Positions 54,573 to 62,444 are shown, counted from the stretch's first letter. The stretch: 64,000 bases of DNA from Rhizobiales bacterium SYSU XM002 (GCA_009846685.1 VWVY01000001.1:682001-746000), one strand, 5' to 3'. Program-made: numbers and translations. Notes: generated from the letters alone by a model not told the origin.

Positions 54573-55700
54573 ATGAACGCTCTGGACCCGCTGGCCGAAG
54601 CCCGCGCCCTGCTCTCCCGCGTGCCGTTGATCGACGGGCACAACGACATGCCTTACGTGATCTGGATGGACGCGAAGGCTCGCGGCGATGTCGCCATCTG
54701 GGACGCCGCCCGCCGCCACCCCGAGACGGACACCGATATCCCGCGCCTGCGTGAGGGACTTGTCTCCACGCAGGTTCTCACCGCCTTCATCCCGACAAGG
54801 GTGGCCGATCCCCTGCGCGCGCGGCTCGAAGTCATCGATGTGATGCTGCAACTTGAGCAGCTCTATCCCGGCGATTTCCACCCCGTCCTCACGCCGGACG
54901 ATATCGCCACCGCGCGGAAGACAGGCAGGATCGGGCTATTCAAAGCCGTTGAAGGCTTGGTCGGCGTCGACAAAGTGGGGCATCTGCGTTTGTTCCACGC
55001 GATGGGCATCCGCCTCGTCACGCTCTGCCACAACGAGACGCTGCCCTTCATCGACAGCGCGACCGACCTGCCGGGCACCGCGCCGCTCAGCGCGTTCGGC
55101 GCGGAAATCGTCGCCGAGATGGAGCGTCTCGGCCTCATCATTGATCTGGCGCATGTCTCGGTCGCCGCGCAGCACGCGGTGCTTGATGTCGCCAAAGGCC
55201 CGGTCATCATCAGCCATGCGAACGCCCGCACGCTGTGCGATCACCCGCGCAACGCGCCGGACGACGTCATCCGCCGCATCGCGGACGGTGGCGGCATCGT
55301 GATGCCGACGTTCGTGCCGATCTTTCTCCAGCAATCGGTCTACGATCGCATGAAGCCGATCATGGACAATCTCGGCAAGGCGAAGGAAGGGGTCGACAAG
55401 GCGGCGTATCAGGAGGCCAAGAAGGCCGCGTTCGCCCTGTTCGAGCGCGACGGCATCGAGCTTCTCTGCGACCACCTCGAACACATGCGGAACCTCGCCG
55501 GCGAGGATGCACTGGGCATCGGCTCGGATTTCTACGGCGGTCCCAACCCGCCCGGTCTCGAGGATGCAACCACCTTCCCCGCGCTCTTTGCCGCGCTCAT
55601 CCGGCGCGGGTGGAAGACCGGCGCGCTGGAAAAGCTCGCCGGGGGTAATTTCGAGCGGGTCTGGCGCGCGGTCTATCGCGTCGCACCGGTCATGGGTTGA
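54573..55700 (+). CDS. Dipeptidase, M19 family
   Basis: 375-residue membrane-dipeptidase-like enzyme. Metal ligands: DGHNDMP near residue 24, the E in LFKAVEG near 127, HVS in LIIDLAHVS near 192, and SHANARTLCDHPRN near 216; SDFYGG near 313. Cleaves dipeptides including D-amino-acid-containing ones; renal dipeptidase relatives. ATG 54573 follows AGGAAA; a GTG at 54546 is possible. No signal peptide, so likely cytoplasmic. Convergent with the YARHG gene. Confidence 0.92.
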   Translation: MNALDPLAEARALLSRVPLIDGHNDMPYVIWMDAKARGDVAIWDAARRHPETDTDIPRLREGLVSTQVLTAFIPTRVADPLRARLEVIDVMLQLEQLYPGDFHPVLTPDDIATARKTGRIGLFKAVEGLVGVDKVGHLRLFHAMGIRLVTLCHNETLPFIDSATDLPGTAPLSAFGAEIVAEMERLGLIIDLAHVSVAAQHAVLDVAKGPVIISHANARTLCDHPRNAPDDVIRRIADGGGIVMPTFVPIFLQQSVYDRMKPIMDNLGKAKEGVDKAAYQEAKKAAFALFERDGIELLCDHLEHMRNLAGEDALGIGSDFYGGPNPPGLEDATTFPALFAALIRRGWKTGALEKLAGGNFERVWRAVYRVAPVMG

Positions 55701-55706
55701 TCCGCC

Positions 55707-55988
55707 TCAGCGTGGGCAACCGCGCCGTCGCTCCCAGTACTGGATGTCAGCGACATCCCGGCGCGCATTGGCCGAAAGTGGCACCGCGCCCATGTCGTCG
55801 TAGAGGCAGCCGGCATTACCGAAGGCGCGGATAGCCCGTGCGGTCTTGAAGCAATAGCCAGCCTCCTTGTAGATCGCATTGCGCGAATACCAGAGATCCT
55901 CGCAGGGCATCGCGCCGTAATCCTGGGCGAGCGCGGGAACAGCCAGCGTGAACAATCCCGCCACGACGAAAATCGTGGTCCGTTTCAT
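55707..55988 (-). CDS. YARHG-domain exported protein
   Basis: 93-residue protein with a signal peptide (about 1-21, ending ALAQD) and four cysteines. The core LWYSRNAIYKEAGYCFKTARAIRAFGNAGC matches the YARHG type of small periplasmic proteins of alphaproteobacteria, whose function is unknown. Starts 10 bases after uspA stops on the same strand. Confidence 0.85.
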   Translation of the reverse strand: MKRTTIFVVAGLFTLAVPALAQDYGAMPCEDLWYSRNAIYKEAGYCFKTARAIRAFGNAGCLYDDMGAVPLSANARRDVADIQYWERRRGCPR

Positions 55989-55998
55989 GATTACCTCC

Positions 55999-56847
55999 TC
56001 AGTAGGCCATCAGGACCGGCGTCACCGCCTTTTCCGACAGCTCGACCGTCACACCGCCGAGCAGGAATTCCCGCAGGCGCGAATGGCCGAACGCGCCGGT
56101 GACGATCAGATCGGCCTTGGTCTCGATCGCGCGCCCATCAAGGATGTCCGCCACGGAACGCCCGTCGGCAGCGATATCCGTCAGCGTAACCTCGACGCCC
56201 TTGCGCGCAAGATGTTCCGCGTAATCAGCACCCGGCAGGATGCCCTTAAGGCTCTTCTCGCCGGAGATGGTAACGATCTCGACCTTGCCCAGCGTCGGGA
56301 AGGTCGCGAACGCATCGGCCACCGCACGGGCTGCATGCGACGAGCCGTCCCACCCGACGACGATCGAGCGCACCTCTTCAACCGGCACCCGGCGCGGGCT
56401 AGCGACCAGAACCGGCCGACCGGAACGGAAGAGTGCCTCCTCCAGCAGCATTTCCGCTGTATCAAGCGCGCCGTGCTGCTGGTCAACCACAACGAGATCG
56501 GACGAACGGGCGATGCGCGCTGCCCGCGATCCAAGTTCGGCGAAGACGCCGGCGACGACCTGAACGCTGGCCGTCACGCCCGCAGCCTTCGCCTCCGCTT
56601 CAGCGGTTTCCGCAAGGCTCGCGCCCTGCTTCTGCGCCTGCTCGTTGACCTCGGCGGCGATGGAGTTCGCCATACCGGACCAGAGCGGTGTGTAAGGCGC
56701 CACGAAAGTCTGGACTGCAATCAGGACCGAAAGCCGGGCCTCATAACGCGCGGCTAGCGCGATGCCCTGCCGGATGGCGGCCATCGGCGTGTCGTCCGAA
56801 ACGCGGACAAGGCAACCGATATCGACGAAGGGATTCTGGCGATGCAT
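55999..56847 (-). CDS. Tandem universal stress protein (UspA family)
   Basis: 282-residue protein with two Usp domains (about 1-145 and 150-282). The C-terminal one ends with GAFGHSRLREFLLGGVT, an ATP-binding G-2x-G-9x-G(S/T)-type loop. Start ATG 56847 after CAGGAGGAC; upstream sequence is not Usp-like. Follows the globin-small-membrane cluster on the same strand and precedes the YARHG gene. Confidence 0.9.
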   Translation of the reverse strand: MHRQNPFVDIGCLVRVSDDTPMAAIRQGIALAARYEARLSVLIAVQTFVAPYTPLWSGMANSIAAEVNEQAQKQGASLAETAEAEAKAAGVTASVQVVAGVFAELGSRAARIARSSDLVVVDQQHGALDTAEMLLEEALFRSGRPVLVASPRRVPVEEVRSIVVGWDGSSHAARAVADAFATFPTLGKVEIVTISGEKSLKGILPGADYAEHLARKGVEVTLTDIAADGRSVADILDGRAIETKADLIVTGAFGHSRLREFLLGGVTVELSEKAVTPVLMAY

Positions 56848-56905
56848 GATCGTCCTCCTGTTCACTTGCGAACAGCGTCCCTCAAATCGCGGCTTCGCGG
56901 GATGA

Positions 56906-56921
56906 GGCAGATCAATCTGCC
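56906..56921. repeat. Inverted repeat upstream of uspA
   Basis: GGCAGAT (56906-56912) and ATCTGCC (56915-56921) form a perfect 7-bp inverted repeat with a 2-base spacer. It lies about 60 bases before the uspA start in the gap after the 45-residue protein. Possible operator; regulator unknown. Confidence 0.5.
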
Positions 56922-56933
56922 GGTTGCATTCGC

Positions 56934-57071
56934 CTAACGACCGACCCCGATCACGAACGTCAGCACCAACGCGAGCCACAGTGGTGCCGGCGCAGCAACC
57001 CAGAGCAGCAGCCACGGCAGCAGAACCGCCCAGCGGGAAGGCGTTGTTCCCGCTTCTAGATTGTCGGCCAT
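56934..57071 (-). CDS. Small one-to-two-helix membrane protein
   Basis: 45-residue protein, mainly one long hydrophobic stretch with a short polar N-terminus (MADNLEAGTTPSRW). Start ATG 57071 overlaps the end of the 77-residue protein gene by 16 bases. No known family. Real because of the coupled position, but too short for firm proof. Between the globin and the stress protein, so possibly part of the NO-response unit. Confidence 0.55.
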   Translation of the reverse strand: MADNLEAGTTPSRWAVLLPWLLLWVAAPAPLWLALVLTFVIGVGR

Positions 57072-57289
57072 TGCAGCAAACCTCCGAAAAAGAACAGGGC
57101 GATCACCGCACCGACACCGGCGTAGAACGCAAGACGGGCCGCGACTGTCAGCGAGCGGCCGACAGGGTCCGGCTTCGCTTCCTCGGTGAGGAATTCGGCT
57201 TCCCGGTGCATACCCCTCAGGACGGCGACATAGACGAGCATCACCATCAACGCGGCCAACTCGGCCGCGAGCACAATACCTGCCAGCAT
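57056..57289 (-). CDS. Small two-helix membrane protein after globin
   Basis: 77-residue protein with two membrane helices (about residues 4-24 and 50-72) and an acidic loop (HREAEFLTEEAKPDP). No family recognised. It starts 15 bases after the globin stop on the same strand and overlaps the next small gene by 16 bases, so a shared message is likely. Adds to the apparent NsrR-controlled unit. Confidence 0.65.
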   Translation of the reverse strand: MLAGIVLAAELAALMVMLVYVAVLRGMHREAEFLTEEAKPDPVGRSLTVAARLAFYAGVGAVIALFFFGGLLQWPTI

Positions 57290-57303
57290 GGAATGGACTT
57301 TCT

Positions 57304-57762
57304 TTAGCGCGCGAGTCGCGCGGGGAAGACAGGTGTTCCGCCGACGGACTTCTGCGTCGCGATGGCAAAGCGGAGGCTGTCCGCGATCCGCTCCGCGCGA
57401 TCGACGAACAACGCCGCCGCCGCAGGCGAACAAACCGCTTCAGCAACCGACTGGAAGAGATTCAGCCAGCGGGCAAAATGATGGTCTTCGAGCGCCAGCG
57501 GCAAATGCGCCGGCACCGGCTTCCCCTTGTAGACCCCGGTCGTCAGCAGGACGGAGGACCAGAAATCCACCATGGTTTCGAGGTGCACGGGCCAACGCGC
57601 CTCAGCGATGCGGGCATCGAAGATCGGCCCGAGAACCTCGTCCTTCCGGATCTCGCCGTAAAACGTGTAGACGACCGTCGAAATCATCTCCCGGTCGATA
57701 CCGACAAGCGTGCCGGGCGAATCGTATCGCCCGACAACACGCACCGTGTGCTCCGGCTCCAT
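57304..57762 (-). CDS. Group III truncated haemoglobin
   Basis: 152-residue globin of the truncated group III (Ctb) type. Features: VYTFYGEIRKDEVLGPIFDARI near 31-52, VHLETMVDFWSSVLLTTGVYKG near 59-80 and HFARWLNLF near 95, holding the proximal haem histidine. Group III globins are linked to nitric oxide and oxygen handling. Start ATG 57762. First gene of the leftward unit, divergent from nsrR, with an NsrR-type palindrome between. Confidence 0.9.
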   Translation of the reverse strand: MEPEHTVRVVGRYDSPGTLVGIDREMISTVVYTFYGEIRKDEVLGPIFDARIAEARWPVHLETMVDFWSSVLLTTGVYKGKPVPAHLPLALEDHHFARWLNLFQSVAEAVCSPAAAALFVDRAERIADSLRFAIATQKSVGGTPVFPARLAR

Positions 57763-57776
57763 GATCTTCTCCGCAT

Positions 57777-57799
57777 AAGATGCATTTATAATGCATATT
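57777..57799. promoter_or_regulatory. NsrR-type operator between globin and nsrR
   Basis: Two 11-base halves, AAGATGCATTT (57777-57787) and TAATGCATATT (57789-57799), separated by one base, form a palindrome. It matches the published NsrR box (AAGATGCATTT-N-AAATGCATCTT in E. coli) at 20 of 22 arm positions. It contains TATAAT on the plus strand. A second half-site, GATGCATA, lies at 57831-57838, ten bases before nsrR. Confidence 0.85.
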
Positions 57800-57848
57800 T
57801 AAATCGAGCGCTGGAAAAAGCAAGCGCGGGGATGCATATATTTTGCCC

Positions 57849-58304
57849 ATGCACCTGACCGCCCATACCGATTACGCGCTCCGCATCCTGATGTTCGCCG
57901 CTGCCCGTGCGGCGGACAAGGCGAGCGATGGACGCTTTTCTGTCGAGGAAGTCGCGAACGCCTACAACATCTCGCGCAACCACGTGATGAAGATCGTGCA
58001 ACGGCTCGCAGCCACGGGCTATCTCAAGAGCTATCGCGGTCGGAACGGTGGCCTCGCGATGGGCAAGGACCCGGCGGAAGTCCGCATCGGCGCGCTGGCG
58101 CGCTTCCTGGAGGTCGATTGCGCACTGGTCACATGCTTCTCTGACGCCTCGACCTGCCGGATCTGCGGGCAATGCGTGCTGCAAACGGCCCTCTCCGACG
58201 CACTCGAGGCTTTTTTCGCCAAGCTTGATGCGCTGACACTTGCCGATCTCACGCTGTCCGATCGGGCGATGCAGCGCCTCATGCGTCTCGCCGCGCCGAC
58301 GTGA
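57849..58304 (+). CDS. nsrR: Rrf2 family nitric-oxide-sensing regulator NsrR
   Basis: 151-residue Rrf2 protein. Winged HTH at residues about 1-65 (MHLTAHTDYALRILMFAA, NAYNISRNHVMKIV). C-terminal cluster with Cys at 91, 96, 103, 106 and 109; C96-C103-C109 aligns with E. coli NsrR C91-C96-C102 as the likely iron-sulfur ligands. The ending LDALTLADL also matches NsrR. NO damages the cluster and releases DNA. It probably represses the globin unit and itself. A TTG six bases upstream was rejected in favour of ATG 57849. Confidence 0.9.
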   Translation: MHLTAHTDYALRILMFAAARAADKASDGRFSVEEVANAYNISRNHVMKIVQRLAATGYLKSYRGRNGGLAMGKDPAEVRIGALARFLEVDCALVTCFSDASTCRICGQCVLQTALSDALEAFFAKLDALTLADLTLSDRAMQRLMRLAAPT

Positions 58305-58314
58305 TTCCCCTGCG

Positions 58315-58803
58315 CTAGTTCTCGGGCAGGCAGGTTTTCAACGCCTCGATATGGGCCTGATAGCGTTCCGGCACCGTACCCGCCTTGGCGATCTCGTCGA
58401 AGCGGGCAACAGCCGCCATCGCTGCCTGACGCTTGACCTCGCGCTCACCGATCGGGTTCAGCGCATTGAAGTAGGCGCAGGAGACGGCGTGCAGCGGGTG
58501 CTGGTTCTTGGTCGAAAACGTACAGACCTGCCGGATCATTGCCACAGTCGGCGGCGCTTTCCGACCGCGCAGCGCTGCCGCGACGCCGATCATGGTCACG
58601 GTCGCCTCGGCATCGCCCTTGAGTGCGAGCTTGCGCGCCTTGTCGAGCGCGACCGGCGGATCATCTTTCTCGATAGCCTGTTCTCCCGCCACGTAATACT
58701 CGCCGATGAGAGTATCCATGTTGTCGAGCAGGACCCGGCAATCGGGCGCTGCCAATGCCGGAGCCGCGAGCAAAAGGCCCGCGAGGCTAGCCCACCAGCG
58801 CAC
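58315..58803 (-). CDS. Exported protein of unknown function
   Basis: About 162 residues with a signal peptide (VRWWASLAGLLLAAPALAAPDC) and four cysteines in the mature part, likely forming disulfides. Mature chain is helical with two repeats-like segments. No family recognised. The GTG at 58803 is taken as start, overlapping the end of atp12 by 17 bases; an ATG at 58872 is a possible longer start. Convergent with nsrR. Confidence 0.6.
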   Translation of the reverse strand: MRWWASLAGLLLAAPALAAPDCRVLLDNMDTLIGEYYVAGEQAIEKDDPPVALDKARKLALKGDAEATVTMIGVAAALRGRKAPPTVAMIRQVCTFSTKNQHPLHAVSCAYFNALNPIGEREVKRQAAMAAVARFDEIAKAGTVPERYQAHIEALKTCLPEN

Positions 58804-59605
58804 GCAGAATCCGCGTCGCGGCACTGAAATCCGCGAGCCGGAAGTGGCGGCGCTCGGTCGCTTCCTCGTCATCGCCCCAGATTTCGGCTTCGAAATCGGC
58901 ATCCAGCTCTCCGGCATCAAACCCGGCTTCCGCATCGAGAAGTCCGTCGTGAACCGCGAGCGCGATGAGAGCGGACCCGGACAAGGTGGTCAAGACATGA
59001 AGCGCCGCGAGCGCCGCTGGCGAGCCAATCCCATCGACCGCCTGCCGGATGCCGGCGATGGCCTCAGCCGGCTGCTCGACGAAGCGGATGCCCTCGGAGA
59101 GGATGAAGCGCCCGCCATACCGTGCTTCGACATGGCGCAGAACAGGGTCCCACAAGGCCGACTGCCGCTCGACCAGCCGTTCGGGCTCCGGCGCGCGATA
59201 GCAGACGAGATCGGAACCCGCGTATTTGACGATATCCGCCCGCACATCGCCCATCGCATCGGCTACATGGTCGATGGCCGCGTGGAGAACACGGGTCACC
59301 GGCATGGTCGCGGGCGCGATATGCTCACCCTGTGCGGACCATTCCTCGGCCAGCATCGCACCAAGCGCGGCGTTTTCACCGGCGAGCGGCCGCCGCAGCT
59401 TGGTCATCGCCGGGCGGCCGTCGAGCAGCAGGACATGCCCCTCGCCACGCGCCTCCGACTGCACCTCGCGGTAGAAGCGCTTGGGCAACTGCGGTTTGAG
59501 GGCCGCGCGGGCAGTGCTCACCGGATCAAGCCGCGCGCGATCCTCGCCATCGCCGAACCAGTCAGCCGTGAGGCTCTGCCGCAGAATGTCGTCCTTGTTG
59601 TTCAT
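58787..59605 (-). CDS. ATP12 family chaperone
   Basis: 272-residue protein of the ATP12 family, an assembly chaperone for the F1-ATPase alpha subunit. Key stretches: KRFYREVQSEARGEGHVLLLDGRPAMTKLRRPL near residue 42, EEWSAQGEHIAPATMPVTRVLHAAIDHV near 83-110, and GSDLVCYRAPEPERLVERQSALWDP near 125. ATG 59605 is preferred; GTG 59614 is possible. Between the HAD gene and the exported protein. Confidence 0.93.
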   Translation of the reverse strand: MNNKDDILRQSLTADWFGDGEDRARLDPVSTARAALKPQLPKRFYREVQSEARGEGHVLLLDGRPAMTKLRRPLAGENAALGAMLAEEWSAQGEHIAPATMPVTRVLHAAIDHVADAMGDVRADIVKYAGSDLVCYRAPEPERLVERQSALWDPVLRHVEARYGGRFILSEGIRFVEQPAEAIAGIRQAVDGIGSPAALAALHVLTTLSGSALIALAVHDGLLDAEAGFDAGELDADFEAEIWGDDEEATERRHFRLADFSAATRILRALVG

Positions 59606-59636
59606 GCCGCTCACATAGGCATTCGTGGCGACGCTG

Positions 59637-60299
59637 TCACGCCTCCAGCGCCTCGATCAGCACCCGGAGTTCGTCGAAGTCCTCGACGATCAGCTCCGCG
59701 CCCGCCTCGCGCAGCGCCTCGCGCGGCTGAAACCCCCAGCCGACACCGATCGCCCGCGCGCCGGCCGATCGCGCCATCATCATGTCGTAGCTCGAATCGC
59801 CGACCATGAGGATTCGCGCGGGCGCGATCCGGGTTTCGGCTGCCGCTTGATGGACCATTGCCGGATGTGGCTTGGACGGTGCGTCGTCGGCGGTCTGGAC
59901 CGTCTCGAAGCGCCCGTGCCAGCCATAGCGGCTGGAAAGCGCTTCAACGCCACGTCGGGATTTTCCGGTCGCGACGCCGAGCACGAGGTGCTCTTTCGTC
60001 GCGAGATGATCGAGCAACCCGGCTGCGCCCTCGAAAAGGCGTTCGGGCACTTGCTCGGCATGACGCAACTCGAAGAAGGCAGCCTTGTAGGCCTCGATGA
60101 GACCGTCGATCGGTCCGTCGACCCCCGCGAGCACCTCAAAAGCTTCTCGCAGCGAAAGCCCGACGATCGAGAGAGCGCGCGCACGGCCAGGCATCGGCAA
60201 GGAAACGGCGGCGAAGGCTTTCGCCTGCGCCGCCAGAATGATGTCAGCCGAATCGACGAGCGTGCCGTCGAGATCGAAGAGAACGAGATGGCGTGTCAC
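59637..60299 (-). CDS. HAD family hydrolase
   Basis: 220-residue HAD-IA phosphatase. Motif I LFDLDGTLVDS near residue 8, motif II VATGKSRRG near 109, motif III KPHP near 142 and motif IV MVGDSSYDMMMARSAG near 163. Phosphoglycolate phosphatase-like by size but substrate unknown. Start GTG 60299 overlaps the upstream gene stop (GTGA), so they are coupled. Confidence 0.9.
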   Translation of the reverse strand: MTRHLVLFDLDGTLVDSADIILAAQAKAFAAVSLPMPGRARALSIVGLSLREAFEVLAGVDGPIDGLIEAYKAAFFELRHAEQVPERLFEGAAGLLDHLATKEHLVLGVATGKSRRGVEALSSRYGWHGRFETVQTADDAPSKPHPAMVHQAAAETRIAPARILMVGDSSYDMMMARSAGARAIGVGWGFQPREALREAGAELIVEDFDELRVLIEALEA

Positions 60300-60847
60300 T
60301 GAGCCGTCATACACTGCCGCATGAACTGGCGAAATGCCGGCGTGCCGCGTTCCAGCTTCTTATTTTCAGCCTCCTGCCGGCAGGTCATCGGCTTGGCAAG
60401 CTCCGGCATCTTCTCGAGCATGCACTTCTGCATCTCGCCGCGCCGCTCATCCACGGTGAAGCGCTGATCCTTCAGCTTGTCGAAGCACTCCTTGCGGGCA
60501 GCCTGCATCTTCTCGCGCTGGGCACCGCGCATCATGCCCTGCCCATAACCTTGCCCTTGCCCGCCACCGCGCGCCTCGCGCATGCATTCGCGCATCTTCT
60601 CGCGACGCTGAACCCGGGTGAGATCACCGCCGATCTTGTCACGGCATTCCTGGCGCATCGCCCGGCGATCCTCGCGTGACCAGCGACCACCGGCACCGGG
60701 ATTGGCAGGAGCCTCCTTCGGCGCGGCTTGTGGCGCGGGTGCATTCGGCGCAGGAGCCGGTGCCGTCTGGGCCAGCGCAATGCCGGCAAGCAGGATGATG
60801 GCGCCGGCACCGAGGCTGGCGCTCTTGAGCAGCGATTTCAGTTTCAT
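60296..60847 (-). CDS. Secreted PsiF-like cysteine-repeat protein
   Basis: 183-residue exported protein with a signal peptide (about 1-26, ending GIALAQ), a Pro/Ala linker, and three or four PsiF-like units, each Cys-x(19-24)-Cys with helical Lys/Arg/Glu content (ECRDKIGG..., ECFDKLKDQRFTVDERRGEMQKCM, CRQEAENKKLERGTPAFRQFMRQCM). The repeated paired cysteines suggest disulfide-linked helical hairpins. Function unknown. Stop overlaps the HAD start by four bases. Confidence 0.7.
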   Translation of the reverse strand: MKLKSLLKSASLGAGAIILLAGIALAQTAPAPAPNAPAPQAAPKEAPANPGAGGRWSREDRRAMRQECRDKIGGDLTRVQRREKMRECMREARGGGQGQGYGQGMMRGAQREKMQAARKECFDKLKDQRFTVDERRGEMQKCMLEKMPELAKPMTCRQEAENKKLERGTPAFRQFMRQCMTAQ

Positions 60848-60910
60848 GGGAAGCCCCCTTGCTCGATTGGAAAAGCGATAGGACAAAACTAGGCTTCTCA
60901 ACATTCCCGA

Positions 60911-60943
60911 TACATGACCTAAATCTAAATTATCGGTCATGTA
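60911..60943. repeat. Inverted repeat between rluC and PsiF-like gene
   Basis: TACATGACC (60911-60919) and GGTCATGTA (60935-60943) form a perfect 9-bp inverted repeat with a 15-base AT-rich spacer. It lies just after the rluC-like stop and about 64 bases before the next gene on the same strand. No T run follows, so it may be an operator or a weak terminator. Confidence 0.55.
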
Positions 60944-60950
60944 GCCGAAC

Positions 60951-62048
60951 TCATTTCTCCGGCGCATCTTCAATCGGATCGTAATGGCTCGCATCGAAGC
61001 CGAGGAGATTCCAGCTCTGCTGCATGTGCGGTGGCAACGGCGCAGTGACATCGACGATCTGACCCGTCTTCGGATGCGGAAACTGGATGCGCCGTGCCAG
61101 AAGATGCAGGCGGTTCTGCACCCCACCGGGCAGATGCCAGTTCTCCTTGTCGAAGTATTTCGGATCGCCGACGATCGGGTGGCCGATTTCCGCCGTATGG
61201 ACGCGCAACTGGTGCATCCGCCCGGTGACCGGTTTCAGCGAGAGCCAGGAGAGCTTTTGCGCGGCGGTATCGACGACGGCATAATAGGTCAACGCGTGAT
61301 CGGCACCCTCATCGCCGTGCTTGGCGATTTTCATCTTCTGGTCGCCCTTCTCGTCCGTACCCTTGGCGAGCCAAGTCGAAACGCGCCCCTGCCGCACGCG
61401 CGGCACGCCCGGCACCAGCGCCCAGTAGATCTTGCGCGCCGCTCGCGATCGGAAGGTTTTCGCGAGTGTCGAAGCCGCAAGGCGCGATTTGGCAACAATG
61501 AGACAACCCGCCGTGTCCTTGTCGAGCCGGTGGACAAGGCGCGGCTTCACCCCGTCCTTGTCGCGCAGGGCTTCGAGCAAACCGTCGATGTGTCGCGTCA
61601 TGCCGGAGCCGCCCTGCACCGCGAGGCCATAGGGCTTGTTGAGGACCATCAGGTCCTTGTCCTCATAGAGCGTGATCGACTTGAGGAAGGCGGCATCATC
61701 CTTCGCGCCGCCCTTTCCGGGTTTGCCGCTGGTCGGACGGGCCACTCCTTGCGTTGAATCACCGCGTGAAGAACCCGAATCACGTTGTGAGCCCTTCGCC
61801 CCAACCGACTCATCCGCATAACGAATCCCGGCCGGTGCAGGTTTTTCCAGCGGCGGAATGCGGATCACCTGCCCCGGCTCGATACGGGTCTCGGCCTTGG
61901 CGCGCGCACCATCGACGCGGACCTGCCCCGTGCGCAGGATGCGTTGGAGATGGCCGAACGCCAGTTCGGGAAAATGGGTTTTGAACCAACGGTCGAGCCG
62001 CATCCCGGCTTCGTCCGCCTTCACCTCGCGCGTCGTGACGCCGCTCAT
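60951..62048 (-). CDS. rluC: RluA/RluC-type pseudouridine synthase
   Basis: 365-residue enzyme that changes uridine to pseudouridine in 23S rRNA. An S4 RNA-binding domain occupies about 14-70. A 40-residue, low-complexity Ser/Gly/Lys linker follows (about 78-117). The catalytic domain has the Asp in HRLDKDTAGCLIVAK near residue 173. RluC (sites 955/2504/2580) is preferred to RluD but not proven. Coupled region upstream: crcB at a 15-base gap. Confidence 0.88.
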   Translation of the reverse strand: MSGVTTREVKADEAGMRLDRWFKTHFPELAFGHLQRILRTGQVRVDGARAKAETRIEPGQVIRIPPLEKPAPAGIRYADESVGAKGSQRDSGSSRGDSTQGVARPTSGKPGKGGAKDDAAFLKSITLYEDKDLMVLNKPYGLAVQGGSGMTRHIDGLLEALRDKDGVKPRLVHRLDKDTAGCLIVAKSRLAASTLAKTFRSRAARKIYWALVPGVPRVRQGRVSTWLAKGTDEKGDQKMKIAKHGDEGADHALTYYAVVDTAAQKLSWLSLKPVTGRMHQLRVHTAEIGHPIVGDPKYFDKENWHLPGGVQNRLHLLARRIQFPHPKTGQIVDVTAPLPPHMQQSWNLLGFDASHYDPIEDAPEK

Positions 62049-62063
62049 TTCGTTTTCCGATCC

Positions 62064-62444
62064 TTATCGCGTCAGCATGCCGCCGAGCCAAAGTCCGGCG
62101 GCGATCCCCACCAGAGACCCGCCGACGGACAGCAGAATATATATGATCGCCGCGCCGCTTTCCTGCCGCATCCAAAGATTGGCTGCTTCCAGCGAAAACG
62201 CCGAGAAGGTCGTGAATCCGCCGAGAACACCAGTCATCAGGAAGATGCGGAGATCGTGCCCACCCTCCCCGGCCTGAAACAGCACGCGTGCCAGAACCCC
62301 CATCGTGAAACATCCGAGGAGGTTCACCGCCAGCGTGCCAAACGGAAAGCCAGTACCGAGCAGGCGCATTGCCGCGAGGCCAACCGCCCAACGGCCGACT
62401 GCACCGATACCCCCGCCAAGAAAAACCAGCAATGCCGTGTTCAT
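62064..62444 (-). CDS. crcB: Fluoride efflux transporter CrcB
   Basis: 126-residue Fluc/CrcB fluoride channel with four helices. Typical GGGIGAVGRWAVG near residue 10, NLLGCFTMG near 41 and the Phe-rich GVLGGFTTFSAFSLE near 74. Start 62444, six codons inside the longer frame. No fluoride riboswitch is recognisable upstream. Ahead of rluC on the same strand. Confidence 0.92.
   Translation of the reverse strand: MNTALLVFLGGGIGAVGRWAVGLAAMRLLGTGFPFGTLAVNLLGCFTMGVLARVLFQAGEGGHDLRIFLMTGVLGGFTTFSAFSLEAANLWMRQESGAAIIYILLSVGGSLVGIAAGLWLGGMLTR

Noticed and set aside
58804-58935. Longer N-terminus of the exported protein at 58315-58803
   Set aside because: It runs inside atp12 and would place the signal peptide in the middle of the protein; the GTG at 58803 puts it at the N-terminus.
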